Assembly (NCBI RefSeq): GCF_000430805.1 | Contig: NZ_KE387259.1 | Span: forward strand, 248,001 to 312,000 | Direction of reading: 5' to 3' | DNA: 64,000 bases | From: Chitinilyticum aquatile DSM 21506 | GTDB taxonomy: Bacteria; Pseudomonadota; Gammaproteobacteria; Burkholderiales; Chitinibacteraceae | Shown here: in pieces, positions 29,315-39,098 of the stretch | Numbering within the stretch: the first letter of the stretch is position 1 | How the letters are laid out: every line of letters starts with the position of its first letter | Translations under genes and position numbers: made by a program | The notes under the pieces: model-generated | Databases searched by the model: none | The model's input: the letters and a program-made list of their open reading frames with translations, nothing else | What the model was told of the DNA's origin: nothing

Positions 29315-30115
29315 ATGATCGCCATGAACAGCCTCAGCAACCTCCCCGCGCTTGGCAGCACTGCATTGCAAACGGGCAGCGCCGCACCACGCAACCTCGT
29401 GCCTGCCAGAAACAGCGATTCGCCGCTGCAGGCACCGCAGAAAACCAACGCCCTCGCGGAACGCGTGAGCCAGCTTGGTCGCAACACGGTCGATCTGGCG
29501 CAGCAGTTGCTGGGCAGCTTCGCACAGAACCTGTTCGGCGACGCGGCCAAAGGGATGAAGGTCGAATTCGACAGCTTTGCTCTGTCGGCCGAATCGACAG
29601 CCAGCGCGGCAGCGTATCGATCAGAAAGCGCCTCTGGCAGCACGGCGGCGGCGGCATTCCGGCTGGAGGATGCCAGCAGCTTCACCGGCCGCGGCAAGCT
29701 CACCACCGCCGACGGCCAGGTCTTCGAGTTTGAAATCGAAGTGCGCTACCAGTCGATACAGGAAAGCGCCTTTGCCACCGCCAGCCGCAACACACCGGCA
29801 AACCTCGGCAAGAACAACGGCGGTTCTGAAGCGCTGCCTGCCGCAGATCAGGACAAGGCTGCCACACCTGCGCTCGACAATCTGCGCAGCCAGTTTGCCG
29901 GCATCGCCAGCGAACTGCTCGACAGCCTGAGCGCCGAACCCGTGCGCCAGCCCTTCAGCATGAGCATACCGAATGACGGCCAGGAGCCGCTCAGGCTACT
30001 GGGCGATCTGGCACTGAAGCTGCTCGACCTGCCAGGCGGGCCGCGCCATGTCGATCTGGGACGCCTCGGCCACGACGAAAAGCCAGCAAACGGCAGGCTG
30101 GATGCTGCGGCCTGA
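29315..30115 (+). CDS. Uncharacterised Ala/Ser-rich protein
   Basis: The product has 266 residues and I do not recognise it. There is no signal peptide or membrane helix. A disordered Ala/Pro/Ser-rich N-terminus (1-45) precedes an amphipathic helix (TNALAERVSQLGRNTVDLAQ). The only folded-looking segment is near 125-150 (TTADGQVFEFEIEVRYQS). A C-terminal region follows with PFSMSIPNDGQEPLRLLGDLALKLL. The look is of a secreted-type or flagellum-associated accessory protein, but that is a guess. ATG 29324 is an alternative start. It converges on the PhyH gene. Confidence 0.55.
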   Translation: MIAMNSLSNLPALGSTALQTGSAAPRNLVPARNSDSPLQAPQKTNALAERVSQLGRNTVDLAQQLLGSFAQNLFGDAAKGMKVEFDSFALSAESTASAAAYRSESASGSTAAAAFRLEDASSFTGRGKLTTADGQVFEFEIEVRYQSIQESAFATASRNTPANLGKNNGGSEALPAADQDKAATPALDNLRSQFAGIASELLDSLSAEPVRQPFSMSIPNDGQEPLRLLGDLALKLLDLPGGPRHVDLGRLGHDEKPANGRLDAAA

Positions 30116-30129
30116 ACCGTAATAACCAT

Positions 30130-30178
30130 GGGTATACAGCCATAGCCATTTAAATGAAATGACCATGACGATATACCC
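30130..30178 (+). repeat. Dispersed palindromic intergenic repeat, copy 5
   Basis: The outer arms GGGTATA / TATACCC are perfect. The inner arms GCCATTT / GAAATGAC are imperfect. It lies between two convergent genes that have no other terminator. Confidence 0.65.
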
Positions 30179-30194
30179 AATCTGGTATATCTAA

Positions 30195-30986
30195 TCAGTC
30201 TTCAAGATGATAGGCAATACCCGGCAGGCTGGCCGAGCGCGTACCGGCCAGCGGCAGATTGTCGCTGGCGTGATAGCTGAACACGAGCGAATACTTGGTC
30301 TGGCTGCTGCGGTTGCGGCTGGCAGCGTGGAAGGTACGTGCATCGAACAGCACCACATCGCCCGGCGCAAGGCTGGGGAATTCCGCCCGCGCCACCAGCG
30401 GCACGGCCGCCGGATGCGTGGCATCCAGAAACTCCAGTGCATCGAAGGCCGCATCGGGCAGCTCGGCATGCTGCGAGCCGGGAATGAAACCGAGCGCACC
30501 GTTATCCGGATATTCCTCACCGAGCGCCAGCCACACCGACACCAGCTCGGGCCGGCTGAAACGCCAGTAACGCAGATCCCGATGCCAGCGCGTGTCGCTG
30601 GAAAAACTCGGCTGTTTAGTCATCAGGCTGTTGTGGTGTGCCTGCGTCAGCGTGATGTGCCGCGTATCCAGCAGGGCGCCGATCAGCGCCAGCAAGCGCG
30701 AATCACCAGCCCAGCCGGCAAAGACCTCGCCACGCGCAGCCATATTGCGCAGCCGGCGTATCGTCGCCGCACCCTCGCCTTCCTGCTGCGGCGCACCGGG
30801 ATAACCCAGCTCGGCTTCGAGCTCGAAAGGCGGTACGCGCCGGACCAGTTCGTCCATCGCCGCAGCGCGGATCGCGGCCAGACGCTCGGGGGCGGCAAAG
30901 GCACGGAGAATCACCACGCCATCGCGCGCAAAGGCGGCATGAATGGCGGAAAAATCGGAATGGGGGGGAAGGAATTCGGCAGGCAT
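30195..30986 (-). CDS. Phytanoyl-CoA dioxygenase (PhyH) family protein
   Basis: This is a probable Fe(II)/2-oxoglutarate oxygenase of 263 residues from ATG 30986. The proximal iron pair His-x-Asp is in DTRWHRDLRYW. The distal His is in ARTFHAASRNRSSQTKYSLVF, with a downstream Lys/Arg-type 2-oxoglutarate contact. The GALGFIPGSQHAELP segment is typical of the family. The substrate is unknown. It is a monocistron on the minus strand. Confidence 0.9.
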   Translation of the reverse strand: MPAEFLPPHSDFSAIHAAFARDGVVILRAFAAPERLAAIRAAAMDELVRRVPPFELEAELGYPGAPQQEGEGAATIRRLRNMAARGEVFAGWAGDSRLLALIGALLDTRHITLTQAHHNSLMTKQPSFSSDTRWHRDLRYWRFSRPELVSVWLALGEEYPDNGALGFIPGSQHAELPDAAFDALEFLDATHPAAVPLVARAEFPSLAPGDVVLFDARTFHAASRNRSSQTKYSLVFSYHASDNLPLAGTRSASLPGIAYHLED

Positions 30987-31053
30987 GCCGGATTGTAACC
31001 GATACGGCCACGGTCGGTCCGCAATCGCGGCCGCAGCTTGCCCGCTGAAATGG

Positions 31054-31950
31054 TCAGGATTTGAAGGTGTTGCACTGCCCCGGATCGCCAGACTCGAAAC
31101 CGCGCTTGAACCAGCGCTTGCGGTCGTCCGAGCTGCCGTGCGTGAAGGAATCCGGCACCACCGCGCCGCCGGCATGTTTCTGCAGCGTATCGTCACCGAT
31201 GGCGTGCGCAGCATTCAGCGCCTCGTCCAAGTCGCCCGCATCCAGCAGTCCGCGCTGCTGCGCACTGTGGCCCCACACGCCCGCAAAACAGTCGGCCTGC
31301 AATTCCAGCTTCACCGAGAGTGCGTTCGCCTGCGCCTTGGGCAATTGCTGCTGGCGCTCGTGCACCTTGCCCGACGTGCCGAGCAGATTCTGCACATGGT
31401 GGCCGACTTCGTGCGCAACCACATAGGCCTGCGCGAAATCGCCCTGCGCACCAAAGCGCTTGTGCAGCTCGTCAAAGAAGCTCAGATCAAGGTAAACCTT
31501 GCTGTCAGCCGGGCAATAGAAGGGGCCGACCGCCGCAGATGCACCACCACAACCGGAGCGAACCTGGTCGCGGAACAGCACCAGCGCCGGCTGCTGATAG
31601 GTCCTGCCATTCTGCTGGAAGATCCGGCCCCAGGTGTCTTCGGTGTCACCAAGAATGCGCGCGACCATCTGCTTGTGCTGGTCGTTGTCGGTCGCTCCAC
31701 GCGGGCCTTGCTGATACGACGCGGGGCGCTCGCCCGCCGGACCAACCAGACCCAGCATGCGCAGCATGTCGACCGGGCTCTTGCCCATCAATACGCCGAT
31801 GCCGATGACGGCAACAATCAGCACGAGCACGCGCTTGAAGCCCAGAAAGTTGATCAGCATGAAGATGCCGCCGCCCAGCCCGCCTCCGCCGCCGCCCTCG
31901 CTGCGCCTGTCCTCGACATTGCTGCTCTCGCGCATTTCATCCCAACGCAT
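31054..31950 (-). CDS. Neutral zinc metallopeptidase, YpfJ/KPN_02809 family
   Basis: The protein has 298 residues. A Gly-rich cytoplasmic N-terminus (EGGGGGGLGGGIFM) precedes one membrane helix (about 30-52). The outer domain carries the zincin motif VAHEVGHHVQ and a downstream third-ligand Glu in LELQADCFAGVW. Four cysteines (CGGAS, FYCPAD, DCFAG and the C-terminal QCNTF) suggest disulfides in the periplasm. The substrate is unknown. Confidence 0.93.
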   Translation of the reverse strand: MRWDEMRESSNVEDRRSEGGGGGGLGGGIFMLINFLGFKRVLVLIVAVIGIGVLMGKSPVDMLRMLGLVGPAGERPASYQQGPRGATDNDQHKQMVARILGDTEDTWGRIFQQNGRTYQQPALVLFRDQVRSGCGGASAAVGPFYCPADSKVYLDLSFFDELHKRFGAQGDFAQAYVVAHEVGHHVQNLLGTSGKVHERQQQLPKAQANALSVKLELQADCFAGVWGHSAQQRGLLDAGDLDEALNAAHAIGDDTLQKHAGGAVVPDSFTHGSSDDRKRWFKRGFESGDPGQCNTFKS

Positions 31951-32049
31951 GGCCGACTCCCTTTCCTTTTCAGCTAACTGCAGCTTAATCGATCAGACAG
32001 CAAACAGGCCAGCCTGCCGACCAGCCTCCGATTGCATGAACAGGCGGAC

Positions 32050-32940
32050 TCAGAAGCGGCCGGACAGGGTCAAGCCGAGAATCGGCATGGCACTGTGTTT
32101 TTCCGTACTCACATCGTCGCCATTGGCATTCTGGATGACAAATTCGCCACCGACACCCGCGCCGGCATACGCATCCAGCCGCATGCTGTCATTGATGGCA
32201 TAACCGGCGCGCACGAACAGCGGCACGGTCTTGTCCTGCATCACCCCGTTGGCGGCCAGCCTGTTGTTGCTGGCAAGCCGGTACTCATAGCTGCGCCAGG
32301 TACCACCGAAGCCAAGCTCGAAACGCGGCGCCGGCATCCAGCTCAGCTCAAGCCCTGCCGGCCCGACGGGGCTTACCGCAAAGGGATTCGCCAGCCTCCA
32401 CTGGTCAGCCAGCTTCCAGTTCACGACCAGAAAAGGAAAAGCCTCCGTGCTCTCGAGTCGCTGCCAGACGGCCACACCAAGCCCGACCATGCGGTCAGGC
32501 GCAAAATAATGCGCCGCCGATACACTGACACCGTAACTCAGGCTGTCACTCTGGCTGGCGCCGGATTCAGCGGCATACTCCGCGCCGGGGGCAATTGCGT
32601 AAACCCAGCCACCACCAGTGGCATAGCTGTACGGCATGCTGAGAGTGGCTCGCCCAAGTGTTTTCCATGGTGACACTCCACCCCAGGCAGTCGCTTGCTC
32701 AAATGACCAGGACTGCTGGCCAAAGCCCATTGCCAAGCCGAGCCGCTGCTGCGGATCAAGTTGTTTGCTGCCACTAACCGAGGCCTGCCAGATAGTGGCA
32801 CTGGCTTTGCCGCCCGAATCCAGGCTGAAATCGGGAATCCAGCCGGCAGTAGCTGCGGCACTGAGCTGGCCGTCTGCGGCATGCACCAGCGCAGTTGCGA
32901 AAAATGAGGCAAGGGCGAACGAGCGAAGCGGAAGAGGCAT
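32050..32940 (-). CDS. Outer-membrane beta-barrel protein of unknown function
   Basis: The protein has 296 residues. The signal peptide (1-21) ends LVHA-AD. The mature part alternates short amphipathic strands with aromatic girdles (GLAMGFGQQSWSF, WRSYEYRLA, FVRAGYAINDSMRLDAYAGAG). It ends in Phe (LTLSGRF), the usual barrel-assembly signal. I cannot assign a family firmly; DUF6268-like barrels look similar. No neighbours suggest a substrate. Confidence 0.72.
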   Translation of the reverse strand: MPLPLRSFALASFFATALVHAADGQLSAAATAGWIPDFSLDSGGKASATIWQASVSGSKQLDPQQRLGLAMGFGQQSWSFEQATAWGGVSPWKTLGRATLSMPYSYATGGGWVYAIAPGAEYAAESGASQSDSLSYGVSVSAAHYFAPDRMVGLGVAVWQRLESTEAFPFLVVNWKLADQWRLANPFAVSPVGPAGLELSWMPAPRFELGFGGTWRSYEYRLASNNRLAANGVMQDKTVPLFVRAGYAINDSMRLDAYAGAGVGGEFVIQNANGDDVSTEKHSAMPILGLTLSGRF

Positions 32941-33046
32941 CAGGAATTCCCTAACTAGAGGAACAACAGGCAGGCATCATAACGTACCGGCATATGCAAA
33001 ACGATGATAGCGGGTACCTGGGTTGCCGGGCCCGCATTACATGCTA

Positions 33047-33094
33047 CGGCAGACATGCAAAGCCCCGCCGGAGCGGGGCTTTGCATGTCTGCCG
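33047..33094 (-). terminator. Long perfect hairpin after adk
   Basis: A 22-bp perfect inverted repeat (33047-33068 with 33073-33094, loop CGGA) has the terminator-like core AAAGCCCCGC / GCGGGGCTTT. It starts ten bases past the adk stop. The T-run is only three long, but the stem is unusually long and symmetrical. Confidence 0.7.
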
Positions 33095-33103
33095 ACCGGA
33101 CAA

Positions 33104-33796
<693 letters not shown>

Positions 33797-34582
33797 TTAT
33801 GCCTTTGCCTCTTGCTCGGCAAAAGCGGCACGCGCCTTTTCCAGGTCTTCCGGCGTATCGACGCCGGGTGCGGGTATAAGGTCGGTCTGGTGAACGCCAA
33901 TGGCATGACCATGCCACAGGACGCGCAGCTGTTCGAGCTTCTCGATGTCTTCCAGCCGCGAAGCGGGCAACTTTGAATACGCGCGCAGAAAGCCGGCACG
34001 GTAGGCATAGATGCCGATATGGCGCTGCGCGCCCAGTGCGGCGTCCAGCATCCAGTCACTGTCTTCGTTGTCGTCTGAAAAACCGTCACGATCCCAGGGA
34101 ATCGGCGCGCGGCTGAAATACATCGCGCGGCCGTCAGCGGCAGTCACCACTTTCACCACATTGGGATTGAAGAAATCACTGGCCGATTCGATGGCATGGC
34201 TGGCTGTCGCCATTGCCCAGTCCGGATGCTGCGCCAGGAGGCCGGCCACCGCATCAATCAGCGCCGGATCGATCAGCGGTTCGTCACCCTGCACATTCAC
34301 GACAATGGCATCATCGGGCAAGGCCATCCTGTCCACAGCCTCGGCCAAGCGGTCGGTGCCCGACGGGTGCCCCTTGCTGGTCAGCATGCAGGCATAGTTG
34401 TGCGCCACCACGGCATCCTGGATGGCGAGGTCGTCACACGCGACCATGACCATCTCCGCATCCGATTGCAGCGCACGCTCGACGACCCGCACCACCATCG
34501 GTTTGCCATGGATGTCGGCCAGCGGCTTGTTCGGCAGGCGGGTCGATTGCAGACGCGCCGGGATCAGCACGACAAAGCCCAT
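33797..34582 (-). CDS. kdsB: 3-deoxy-manno-octulosonate cytidylyltransferase
   Basis: It activates Kdo as CMP-Kdo for lipid A core synthesis. The protein has 261 residues, with [18 protein letters not shown] at the start, [12 protein letters not shown] for substrate and metal binding, and [17 protein letters not shown] 34582 begins one base after the Trm112-family stop, so the genes are coupled. LpxK, encoded just upstream, acts in the same lipid A pathway. Confidence 0.97.
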   Translation of the reverse strand: MGFVVLIPARLQSTRLPNKPLADIHGKPMVVRVVERALQSDAEMVMVACDDLAIQDAVVAHNYACMLTSKGHPSGTDRLAEAVDRMALPDDAIVVNVQGDEPLIDPALIDAVAGLLAQHPDWAMATASHAIESASDFFNPNVVKVVTAADGRAMYFSRAPIPWDRDGFSDDNEDSDWMLDAALGAQRHIGIYAYRAGFLRAYSKLPASRLEDIEKLEQLRVLWHGHAIGVHQTDLIPAPGVDTPEDLEKARAAFAEQEAKA

Positions 34583-34583
34583 A

Positions 34584-34763
34584 TCAGACCTCCTCGTCCG
34601 CAGCCAGCTCGCGCGCTTCGCTTTCCAGCATGACCGGAATGCCGTCCTTGATCGCATAAGCCAGACGGTCACCCTTGCAGATCAGCTCCTGTTTGGCCTT
34701 GTCATACACCAGCGGGCCCTTGCAGACCGGGCAGACCAGAATTTCCAGCAGTTTGGCGTCCAT
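34584..34763 (-). CDS. Trm112 family protein (YcaR-like)
   Basis: The 59-residue product starts [18 protein letters not shown] and belongs to the Trm112/YcaR family, which activates methyltransferases in eukaryotes and has an unclear bacterial role. Only one CxxC pair (CPVC) and one more Cys (ICKGDR) are present. It lies between lpxK and kdsB, its regular position. Its first 62 bases overlap the 3' end of lpxK in another frame. Confidence 0.92.
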   Translation of the reverse strand: MDAKLLEILVCPVCKGPLVYDKAKQELICKGDRLAYAIKDGIPVMLESEARELAADEEV

Positions 34764-35748
34764 GCAATTCCTCGTTAAGCCATTTGGCCAGATCGGGCGC
34801 CAACTGCGCCTGCACCGGCAAAACCCAGATTCTAGCACCGGCCGCCCCCAAATCGGGCAAGGCCGCCAGCTTCACTGCATCCTTTTCGGTCACGATCAGG
34901 GTGCCACTGGGCGGAATATCGGCCAGTGCGAAGGCGTGATGGTCGGGAAAAGCCAGCTCGCCACATGGCACGCCCATCTGCCGCAGAGTCGCAAAGAAGC
35001 GCTGCGGATTGCCGATGCCGCACAGCGCGGTCAGCGGCTGCGGCAAGCTGGTGGCCAGCACCCGCAGCTGCGGATCATCCAGCCGGTAAGCCAAGCCGGG
35101 CTGCAACTGCATGGCGTACTGGCGTGCATGCCATTGCCCTGCACCGCCACCATTGACAACCACTGCCGAGCAAGCAGCCAGTCGCGACCGCCCCTCGCGC
35201 AAGGGGCCGGCCGGCAGCAGCAGGCCATTGCCCAGCCCGCGCGCACCATCAATCACCGCGATTTCGACATCGCGCGCCAGCCGGTAATGCTGCAGGCCAT
35301 CGTCGCAAAGGATCACACTCACATCGGGATGCGCCGCCAGCAAGGCGCGGCCGGCCGCGGCGCGATCGCGACAGACAAACACCGGCACGCCACTGGCGCG
35401 CGCCAGCAGCACCGGCTCATCGCCCACATACCCCGGGGCACTATCAGCCATAACCTCAGCAGGAGATTTGGCCGTACCACCATACCCCCTGGAAACGATG
35501 CCGACTCGCCAGCCGAGGCGCTGCAGCTCCTGCGCCAGATAGACCGTGAGCGGCGTCTTGCCGGTGCCGCCTACGCTGATATTACCGACGACGACGACCG
35601 AAACCGGCAGGCGCACTATGCGCTTGAGGCGGAATCTGAACAGGGCGCAACGGATTGCGGCCAGCAAGGCAAACAGCAGCGAAAAAGGCAGCAGGAGCAA
35701 GGCTTGCCAGGAATGGCGGCGATACCAGAATGATTCAACGGCCACCAT
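34702..35748 (-). CDS. lpxK: Tetraacyldisaccharide 4'-kinase
   Basis: It phosphorylates the lipid A disaccharide at the inner membrane. The protein has 348 residues from ATG 35748, with GGAG five bases upstream. It has an N-terminal membrane-binding helix ([18 protein letters not shown]), P-loop [16 protein letters not shown], and [15 protein letters not shown]. The C-terminus is Gly/Pro-rich, and its last 62 bases overlap the Trm112-family gene. Upstream it overlaps the YcxB-like gene by 14 bases. Confidence 0.96.
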   Translation of the reverse strand: MVAVESFWYRRHSWQALLLLPFSLLFALLAAIRCALFRFRLKRIVRLPVSVVVVGNISVGGTGKTPLTVYLAQELQRLGWRVGIVSRGYGGTAKSPAEVMADSAPGYVGDEPVLLARASGVPVFVCRDRAAAGRALLAAHPDVSVILCDDGLQHYRLARDVEIAVIDGARGLGNGLLLPAGPLREGRSRLAACSAVVVNGGGAGQWHARQYAMQLQPGLAYRLDDPQLRVLATSLPQPLTALCGIGNPQRFFATLRQMGVPCGELAFPDHHAFALADIPPSGTLIVTEKDAVKLAALPDLGAAGARIWVLPVQAQLAPDLAKWLNEELHGRQTAGNSGLPGLQGPAGV

Positions 35749-36229
35749 CAAGCTCCAATAGGCGCTGCAAGCCTGCATCATCAAGTGCAGACTTCAGAAT
35801 GATGATTGCTGAAGACTCATCCAGCAACAGGAATAGCCGCTGCTCATCTTGCTCAACCCGAACAATGGCCGCATTCTTGATCCGGCTATAACCGTTCTGG
35901 TTCTGTATGCAAAGCTCATCCACAGTGGCATGCAGGACATGCGGGCCGCGCAAGCCAGCCGATTTCACGATGGTTTTCATGGCCTGCTGCCTGCGAAAAA
36001 ACTGCACCAGCATCAGACAGCCCCACCCAAGGAAAAAACACGCAAACATCAGCAGCCGTACTGACTCGGGAGAATGAAACAGGGCTAGGCCACAACAGAC
36101 CAGAAAGGCAATGGCCCCCAGCGCATTGAATGCATTGCACGCCCAATCACGCCAGGAATCATCCGCAAAGGCGTTCCTGGCACACAACGTCTTCCACGCT
36201 AGGACGTCATCAAAAGACAATGAGAACAT
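35735..36229 (-). CDS. YcxB-like membrane protein
   Basis: The product has 164 residues from ATG 36229. It shows two adjacent membrane helices (about 34-54 and 57-77) and a C-terminal soluble domain of the YcxB-like type (YSRIKNAAIVRVEQDEQRLFLLLD). Function is unknown. It lies inside the envelope operon between exbD and lpxK, with a 14-base overlap into lpxK. The base composition looks somewhat less GC-rich than its neighbours, so it may be a lineage-specific insertion into the operon. Confidence 0.72.
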   Translation of the reverse strand: MFSLSFDDVLAWKTLCARNAFADDSWRDWACNAFNALGAIAFLVCCGLALFHSPESVRLLMFACFFLGWGCLMLVQFFRRQQAMKTIVKSAGLRGPHVLHATVDELCIQNQNGYSRIKNAAIVRVEQDEQRLFLLLDESSAIIILKSALDDAGLQRLLELDGGR

Positions 36230-36315
36230 CACAGAAAAGCAGGTTTCGGCCGGAAGCGATACCGGGGGCAAGCAAAACGGGGCCGCAGCCCCGTTTGAGT
36301 TGATGCCAGCCTGCC

Positions 36316-36744
36316 TCATTTGGCCTGAGACTGCGTCTGCGTGGCAAACGTGAGCTTGCTGTAGTTGGCAATGCGCGCGGCCTCCATCACGTTGACCACG
36401 CTCTGGTGCGTCGCCTGCGCGTCGGCGTTGACCACCACCATCGGGTCGGCGTCGTCGCTGCCGGCGGCATTGCGCAGCTCGCTGGCAAACGCTTCGGCAT
36501 TGAGGAAGGCCGCCGGCTTGCCGTTGATCACATACTGGCCACTGGCGGTAACAGCCACCTGGATGGTTTTCGGCTGCTCGGCCGCTGCATCGGCATCCGC
36601 GCTGGGCAGATTGATCTTCAGCTCGGCAAAGCGGGAATACGTCGTGGTGGCCATCACGAAAATCAGGATCACCAGAATGACGTCGATCAGCGGGATGAAA
36701 TTGATTTCCGGCTCTTCCCGGTCACGCCCTTTACGGAAATTCAT
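36316..36744 (-). CDS. exbD: Biopolymer transport protein ExbD (first set)
   Basis: The protein has 142 residues, with one N-terminal membrane helix carrying the proton-conducting Asp (NFIPLIDVILVILIFVM) and a periplasmic domain. With ExbB it uses proton motive force to drive TonB- or Tol-type energy transfer. It is 13 bases after exbB. A second exbBD set lies at 42.1-43.2 kb with tonB. This one, in the lpxK operon, may serve a general envelope role. Confidence 0.93.
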   Translation of the reverse strand: MNFRKGRDREEPEINFIPLIDVILVILIFVMATTTYSRFAELKINLPSADADAAAEQPKTIQVAVTASGQYVINGKPAAFLNAEAFASELRNAAGSDDADPMVVVNADAQATHQSVVNVMEAARIANYSKLTFATQTQSQAK

Positions 36745-36757
36745 TGCAGCTCCCCGC

Positions 36758-37375
36758 TTAGTGGTGGCGATCGCCGTGGACCACTTCCACCAGCTTGACG
36801 GCCTGTTGCTCCATTTCGACGATGAAGCCATCAACCTTGCCACGGAAGTAGCGGTAGAACAGCAGCGCCGGTGCGGCCACGATAATGCCGCCAGCGGTGT
36901 TGTACAGCGCCACCGAGATACCGTGGGCCAGCTGCGCCGGATTGGTGCCGGAGGCCGGGGTCTGTGCGCCGAAGATTTCGATCATGCCGATCACGGTACC
37001 CAGCAGACCCAGCAGCGGGGTAATCGACGCGATGGTGCCCAGCGTATTCAGATAGCGATTCAGGTCGTGCGCGACGGCGCTGCCCACTTCCTCGATCGAC
37101 TCCTTCATCACTTCGCGCGAGCTTTTCACATTCTTCAGGCCTGCGGCAAACACGCGGCCCAGCGGGCTGCTGGAGGCCAGCTTCTGCAGCATTTCGCCGG
37201 ATACGCCATTGGCGCGGTATTCCTGCACCACATTGGCCAGCAGGCCATGCGGCAACACCAGTTTTTTCCGCAAGCTGAGCAGGCGCTCGATGATGATGGT
37301 CACGGCGGCAATGGAAGAAGCGATGATCAACCAGATGGGCCAGCCGGCGGCCTCGATGACGTCAAGCAACAACAT
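36758..37375 (-). CDS. exbB: MotA/TolQ/ExbB proton channel protein (first set)
   Basis: The protein has 205 residues and three membrane helices (about 12-30, 113-133 and 151-173), with the family segment TPLLGLLGTVIGMIEIF. It forms the proton channel with ExbD. It is the first gene of the run exbB-exbD-ycxB-lpxK-trm112-kdsB-adk and diverges from xseA across a 340-base AT-richer gap. Confidence 0.93.
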   Translation of the reverse strand: MLLLDVIEAAGWPIWLIIASSIAAVTIIIERLLSLRKKLVLPHGLLANVVQEYRANGVSGEMLQKLASSSPLGRVFAAGLKNVKSSREVMKESIEEVGSAVAHDLNRYLNTLGTIASITPLLGLLGTVIGMIEIFGAQTPASGTNPAQLAHGISVALYNTAGGIIVAAPALLFYRYFRGKVDGFIVEMEQQAVKLVEVVHGDRHH

Positions 37376-37715
37376 GGATGCGTTTCCTGAGAAGGGGATC
37401 GTTTAGAATCACGTAACTTTAAACGGAATGACGAAGCGGTGGAAGCCGTGCAAGCCCGCATGCGGCAAATCCGTGTTGCGTAAGGGCTTTTTCGGCTTAC
37501 CCACAATTGCTGTGGATAACTTTGTGAAGAAGTCCATGTAAATGGCGACAAACCCGCATTCTGCCTGCATTTTTCTGGATTGCCGCAAAAAACGACAAAC
37601 ACAAACAATCCTTATTTTTCAATAACTTGCAAACACATTATCAACTACAAGGTGCAAATTTGCCGCCAAGGCGCAACAAACCTTGTTTTTGTGGATTACT
37701 CGAAGGGAAATTGCC
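37376..37715. other. 340-base intergenic region with DnaA-box-like sites
   Basis: This region lies between divergent exbB and xseA and is clearly more AT-rich than its surroundings from about 37530 to 37700. It contains TTACCCACA (37497-37505) and, five bases on, TGTGGATAA (37511-37519), which is a perfect reverse-strand TTATCCACA DnaA box. I see no coding potential and no RNA gene. Confidence 0.5.
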
Positions 37716-39074
37716 TTGTTCACCCATTTGTCAAGCCCCTCGCAAGCTGTAGTCAGTGTCACCGAACTGAACCGCACGGTGCGCCAGTTGCTGGAAGGCA
37801 GCCTGCCTGTACTCTGGGTGGCGGGCGAGATTTCCAACTTCAAGCGCTACGATTCCGGCCATTGCTATTTTTCGTTGAAGGACGCCGGCGCACAGGTTCG
37901 CTGCGTGATGTTCCGCAACCGGGCCAGCCTGATCGACTTCCGCCCCGTGGATGGCATGCAGGTGGAAATCCGTGCAGTCGTCAGCCTGTACGAGGCTCGC
38001 GGCGATTTCCAGCTCACCGTCGAAGCCATGCGCCCGGCCGGCAGCGGTGCACTGTTTGCAGCTTTCGAGGCGCTGAAGAAAAAGCTGGAGACAGAAGGCC
38101 TCTTTGCCGCCGGCCGCAAACGCCCGCTGCCCGCCTTTGCCCGTCGCATCGGGATTGTCTCCTCGCCGTCCGGCGCCGCCCTGCGCGACATGCTCAGTAC
38201 ACTGCGCCGACGCTGGCCCGGCATCAGCATCATCCTTTATCCGAGTGCCGTACAGGGCGCCCAGGCACCGGCCGAGCTGCTGGCTGCGGTAAAGACAGCG
38301 AGTACGCGCAATGAAGTCGATGTACTGATCGTCGGCCGTGGTGGCGGCAGTCTGGAAGACCTGTGGGCTTTCAATGACGAGCCGCTTGCGCGCGCGATCG
38401 CCGCCGCACCCATGCCGGTCATCAGCGCAGTCGGCCACGAAACGGATTTCACGATCACCGATTTTGTTGCCGACGTGCGCGCGCCCACGCCAACGGCAGC
38501 GGCAGAGCTGGCCAGCCCGGACCGGGCGCACTGGCTGCAGCGGCTGACTACACTGGACGTCCAGCTGGCGCGCGGCATCACCCGCATCCTGCAAGATCGC
38601 GCCCAGCAGCTCGATCAACTGGGCAGGCGTCTACGCCACCCGGGTGAAACACTGTGCACACAGGGTATCGAGCTGCAAGCATTATCAGAAAAAGCCCGCA
38701 ACGCAATACGCAACCACGTATCCAGAACCAGCATGCAGCTGGCGCAACTGGAACGGCGCCTGCTGCGGCAACAGCCCGATCTGGCCGGTGCCGCATTCCG
38801 GCTGGAACGCCTGCAGCAACGCCTGCAGGCCGCTACGCGCCAGCAACTGGGCGAGCGGCAGCAGCGCCTTGCCTATGCACGCATCCGGCTGGAAACGCTC
38901 AATCCGCGCTCCGTACTCGCACGCGGCTATGGTTATGTCACGCTCGATGGCGGGCAACTGGCCGGCAGCGTCACGCAACTGCCGCCACGCACGCACGCCA
39001 CCCTGCATCTGGCCGATGGCGAGGTCGGCATCCGCGTCGATGCGCCGGCACCCGCGCAGGAAAGCCTGTTCTGA
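37716..39074 (+). CDS. xseA: Exodeoxyribonuclease VII large subunit
   Basis: It degrades single-stranded DNA from both ends with XseB. The protein has 452 residues. An N-terminal OB fold (LPVLWVAGEISNFKRYDSGHCYFSLKD) precedes the catalytic domain (RIGIVSSPSGAALRD, VGRGGGSLEDLWAFNDEPLARAI, SAVGHETDFTITDFVADVRAPTP) and a coiled-coil C-terminus. I chose TTG 37716 because AAGGGAA lies about seven bases upstream. A TTG at 37683 would add eleven residues. xseB is not in the window. Confidence 0.95.
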   Translation: MFTHLSSPSQAVVSVTELNRTVRQLLEGSLPVLWVAGEISNFKRYDSGHCYFSLKDAGAQVRCVMFRNRASLIDFRPVDGMQVEIRAVVSLYEARGDFQLTVEAMRPAGSGALFAAFEALKKKLETEGLFAAGRKRPLPAFARRIGIVSSPSGAALRDMLSTLRRRWPGISIILYPSAVQGAQAPAELLAAVKTASTRNEVDVLIVGRGGGSLEDLWAFNDEPLARAIAAAPMPVISAVGHETDFTITDFVADVRAPTPTAAAELASPDRAHWLQRLTTLDVQLARGITRILQDRAQQLDQLGRRLRHPGETLCTQGIELQALSEKARNAIRNHVSRTSMQLAQLERRLLRQQPDLAGAAFRLERLQQRLQAATRQQLGERQQRLAYARIRLETLNPRSVLARGYGYVTLDGGQLAGSVTQLPPRTHATLHLADGEVGIRVDAPAPAQESLF

Positions 39075-39098
39075 GCGCCTGGCCGCAGACGGTGAAAA

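Noticed and set aside
37376-37715. Chromosomal replication origin
   Set aside because: Only two DnaA-box-like sites, no dnaA/dnaN/rpmH or parAB nearby, and no sign of a 13-mer array.
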